DNA of 36,916 nucleotides. Source: Planctomycetota bacterium (GTDB lineage: Bacteria; Planctomycetota; JAJSAM01; JAJVHW01). The notes under the pieces are model-generated. The model had not been told where the DNA came from, made no database searches, and was given only the letters and a program-made list of their open reading frames with translations. Below are positions 35,089 through 36,916 of the stretch, piece after piece. Both the position numbers and the translations under genes were made by a program. How positions within the stretch are numbered: the first letter of the stretch is position 1; the number at the start of each line of letters is the position of its first letter. The DNA lies in assembly GCA_021414065.1 (NCBI GenBank), contig JAIOPE010000102.1, positions 1 through 36,916 on the forward strand, written 5' to 3'.

Positions 35089-36916
35089 TTGAACCCGGCC
35101 ACACTCGCCTACATCACCCTCTTCGCGCCGCTCGCGGCGACGGTGATCATCACCCTGTTCACGCTGAAGAGCCGGGCGCTCTCCGCGGCGCTCGCCATCG
35201 GCGGGATCGCCACCGGCGCGATCTGCTCGCTCATGCTCTGCCTCGAGGCGTTCCGCGCGGAACCGTCGTGGCAGGTCATCGACTCGAACGTCTGGCTGAA
35301 GGCCGGCGAGACCACGATGACGTTCGGCGTCCACGTGGACGCTCTCTCGGCGCTGATGTCGCTGATCGTGACCGCGATCGGGCTCTGCATCTTCGTCTTC
35401 TCGACGGGCTACATGAAGGGCGAGGAGGGGTGGTCCCGCTACTTCGCCTGCCTCTCGCTCTTCGCGTTCTCGATGCTCGGAATCGTGTTCAGCGAGAACC
35501 TCGTCGAGACGTTCATCTTCTGGGAACTCGTCGGCGTCTCGAGCTACTCGCTCATCGGCTACTACTTCCACAAACCGTCGGCGGTCGAGGCGAGCAAGAA
35601 GGCGTTCCTCACGAACCGCATCGGCGACTTCGGGATGACGTGCGGCATCCTGCTCATCTACTTCACGCTCGTCCGCATCCCGGGCATCCAGGCGACGCTC
35701 TCCTTCGACAAGCTGAAGGAGCTCTACGACGCTGGCGTGCTGAAGGGCCACGACGGCGAGCTCGCGCTCGGGGCGATCCTCGTCTTCACCGGCGCGCTCG
35801 CGAAGTCGGCCCAGGTACCCCTGCACGTGTGGCTGCCGGACGCGATGGAGGGCCCGACGCCCGTTTCCGCCCTCATGCACGCCGCGACGATGGTCGCCGC
35901 GGGTATCTACCTCGTCGCGCGGACGTACTTCCTGTTCGTTCCGTTCGACCTGCCGATGCCGTGGCTGCTCGGCGCGACGCCGCTCCACGTGATCGCCTGG
36001 ATCGGTGGGATCACCGCCTTCCTCGCGGCGACGATGGCGTTCGTCCAGACCGACTGCAAGAAGGTGCTCGCGTACTCGACGCTCTCGCAGCTTGGCTACA
36101 TGACGATGGCGCTCGGCCTGAAGGCCCCGGGCGCCGCGATGTTCCACCTGACCACGCACGCATGCTTCAAGGCGCTCCTCTTCCTCTGCGCGGGCTCGGT
36201 GATCGCCGGGTGCCACCACGAGCAGGACATGCGCTGGATGGGTGGGCTCAAGAAGCAGATGCCCATCACGCGGTGGTGCTACATCGTCGGCAGCCTCGCG
36301 CTCGCAGGCATCGCACCCTTCTCCGGGTTCTTCTCGAAGGACGCGATCCTCGGAGCCGCTTCCGAGCACTCCACGGTCCTCTACGTCGTCGGCCTCTGCG
36401 TCGCCCTCATGACGGCCTGCTACATGGGCCGCGCGTACTTCATGACGTTCGAGGGGACCTACCGCGGTCCGCGCCCTGAGGAACTGAAGGAGAAGCCGAT
36501 CGTCCTGACGTGGACGCCCCCGGCCGACGATCCTCATTCTCACGGCGCTGCCCACGGTCACGCCGCTGCGGCCCACGGGTCGGGTCATGACGCCCACGCC
36601 CACGCTGGCGCCCACGGCGCTGCCCACGAAGCACACCACGACGATCACGGTCACCACGGCGGCGAGCCGCACGAGTCGCCCTGGATGATGACGGCGCCGC
36701 TCGTGGTGCTCGCCGTGTTCTCCATCGGCGCGGGCTTCCTGAACATCGCGCCCGGCACCCCGATCATCGGCTCGGAGCACCCCGGCATGCTCGAGCACGC
36801 TCTCATGGGTGAGGGCGGCGCGGTCTGGTTCAAGGACGCGCCGGAAGAGGTGTTCCACATCCCCGTCGCCGTGGGCGGCACGGTCGCGGCGCTGATCGGG
36901 ATCTGGATCGCCTGGA
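35089..36916 (+). CDS. nuoL: NADH-quinone oxidoreductase subunit L (3' end outside window)
   Basis: 609 codons are visible. A TTG start at 35089 (MNPATLAYITLFAPLAATVI) follows the nuoK stop by 4 bp and fits the family. The antiporter-like core is clear: FWELVGVSSYSLIGYYF, NRIGDFGMTCGILLI, KSAQVPLHVWLPDAMEGPTP, VSALMHAATMVAAGIYLVAR, QTDCKKVLAYSTLSQLGYM and FSGFFSKDAIL, including the pumping Lys and Glu positions. Between later helices, at about residues 483-530, lies a loop with 16 His in about 48 residues. The C-terminal amphipathic arm lies outside the window; nuoM and nuoN presumably follow. Confidence 0.95.
   Translation, partial: MNPATLAYITLFAPLAATVIITLFTLKSRALSAALAIGGIATGAICSLMLCLEAFRAEPSWQVIDSNVWLKAGETTMTFGVHVDALSALMSLIVTAIGLCIFVFSTGYMKGEEGWSRYFACLSLFAFSMLGIVFSENLVETFIFWELVGVSSYSLIGYYFHKPSAVEASKKAFLTNRIGDFGMTCGILLIYFTLVRIPGIQATLSFDKLKELYDAGVLKGHDGELALGAILVFTGALAKSAQVPLHVWLPDAMEGPTPVSALMHAATMVAAGIYLVARTYFLFVPFDLPMPWLLGATPLHVIAWIGGITAFLAATMAFVQTDCKKVLAYSTLSQLGYMTMALGLKAPGAAMFHLTTHACFKALLFLCAGSVIAGCHHEQDMRWMGGLKKQMPITRWCYIVGSLALAGIAPFSGFFSKDAILGAASEHSTVLYVVGLCVALMTACYMGRAYFMTFEGTYRGPRPEELKEKPIVLTWTPPADDPHSHGAAHGHAAAAHGSGHDAHAHAGAHGAAHEAHHDDHGHHGGEPHESPWMMTAPLVVLAVFSIGAGFLNIAPGTPIIGSEHPGMLEHALMGEGGAVWFKDAPEEVFHIPVAVGGTVAALIGIWIAW

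Overview
This is a high-GC chromosomal window (strong G/C bias at third codon positions) from a Gram-negative bacterium. The best guess is a planctomycete or a relative: it has two Hanks-type Ser/Thr kinases, an alpha/alpha-toroid (squalene-cyclase-like) lipoprotein, a GYF_2 protein, a long-type IspG, futalosine-pathway menaquinone synthesis and a 14-subunit-type complex I. The phylum is inferred from gene content only; there is no rRNA or other marker here.

Layout. 1-3.8 kb, minus strand: Lon protease, then the menaquinone enzyme MqnC, then the first 19 codons of another gene. 3.9-5.8 kb, plus strand: a small Cys-rich ORF and a toroid lipoprotein. 5.9-12.2 kb, minus strand: a small conserved-looking protein, an LtaS-like membrane sulfatase, IspG, and a membrane kinase with an extracytoplasmic sensor. 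12.3-16.7 kb, plus strand: a secreted beta-rich protein, an Mrp/ApbC iron-sulfur carrier ATPase, a small coiled-coil membrane protein and an internally duplicated exported protein whose frame runs on across its convergent neighbour. 16.0-22.5 kb, minus strand: a degenerate M1/M28 peptidase-like exported protein, a degenerate Nudix-like protein, and a translationally coupled trio (GYF_2 membrane protein, single-pass protein, CPBP protease). 22.6-25.6 kb, plus strand: a TPR protein, a soluble Ser/Thr kinase and a broken membrane gene. 26.4 kb to the end: nuoA-B-C-D-E-F-G-H-I-J-K-L in canonical order, nuoL cut by the window edge. MqnC (menaquinone) and Nuo (NADH:quinone oxidoreductase) belong to the same respiratory chain.

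The most interesting structure is in small repeats. (1) A 94-bp REPIN-like palindromic element, made of 30-bp inverted arms around a conserved 34-bp spacer, sits in frame inside ispG and encodes 32 residues at a domain junction. A nested cluster of the same element begins at the ispG stop codon and fills most of the gap to the kinase gene. (2) A 236-bp element with 27-bp terminal inverted repeats (26/27 matching) interrupts a small membrane-protein gene; removing exactly those 236 bp restores one open frame of 129 codons. (3) The spacer before nuoA holds two families of tandem repeats and a perfect dyad. (4) NuoI is followed, in the same frame after a single TAG, by 36 more coding-like codons. 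No complete transposase, phage, CRISPR array, tRNA or rRNA was seen.
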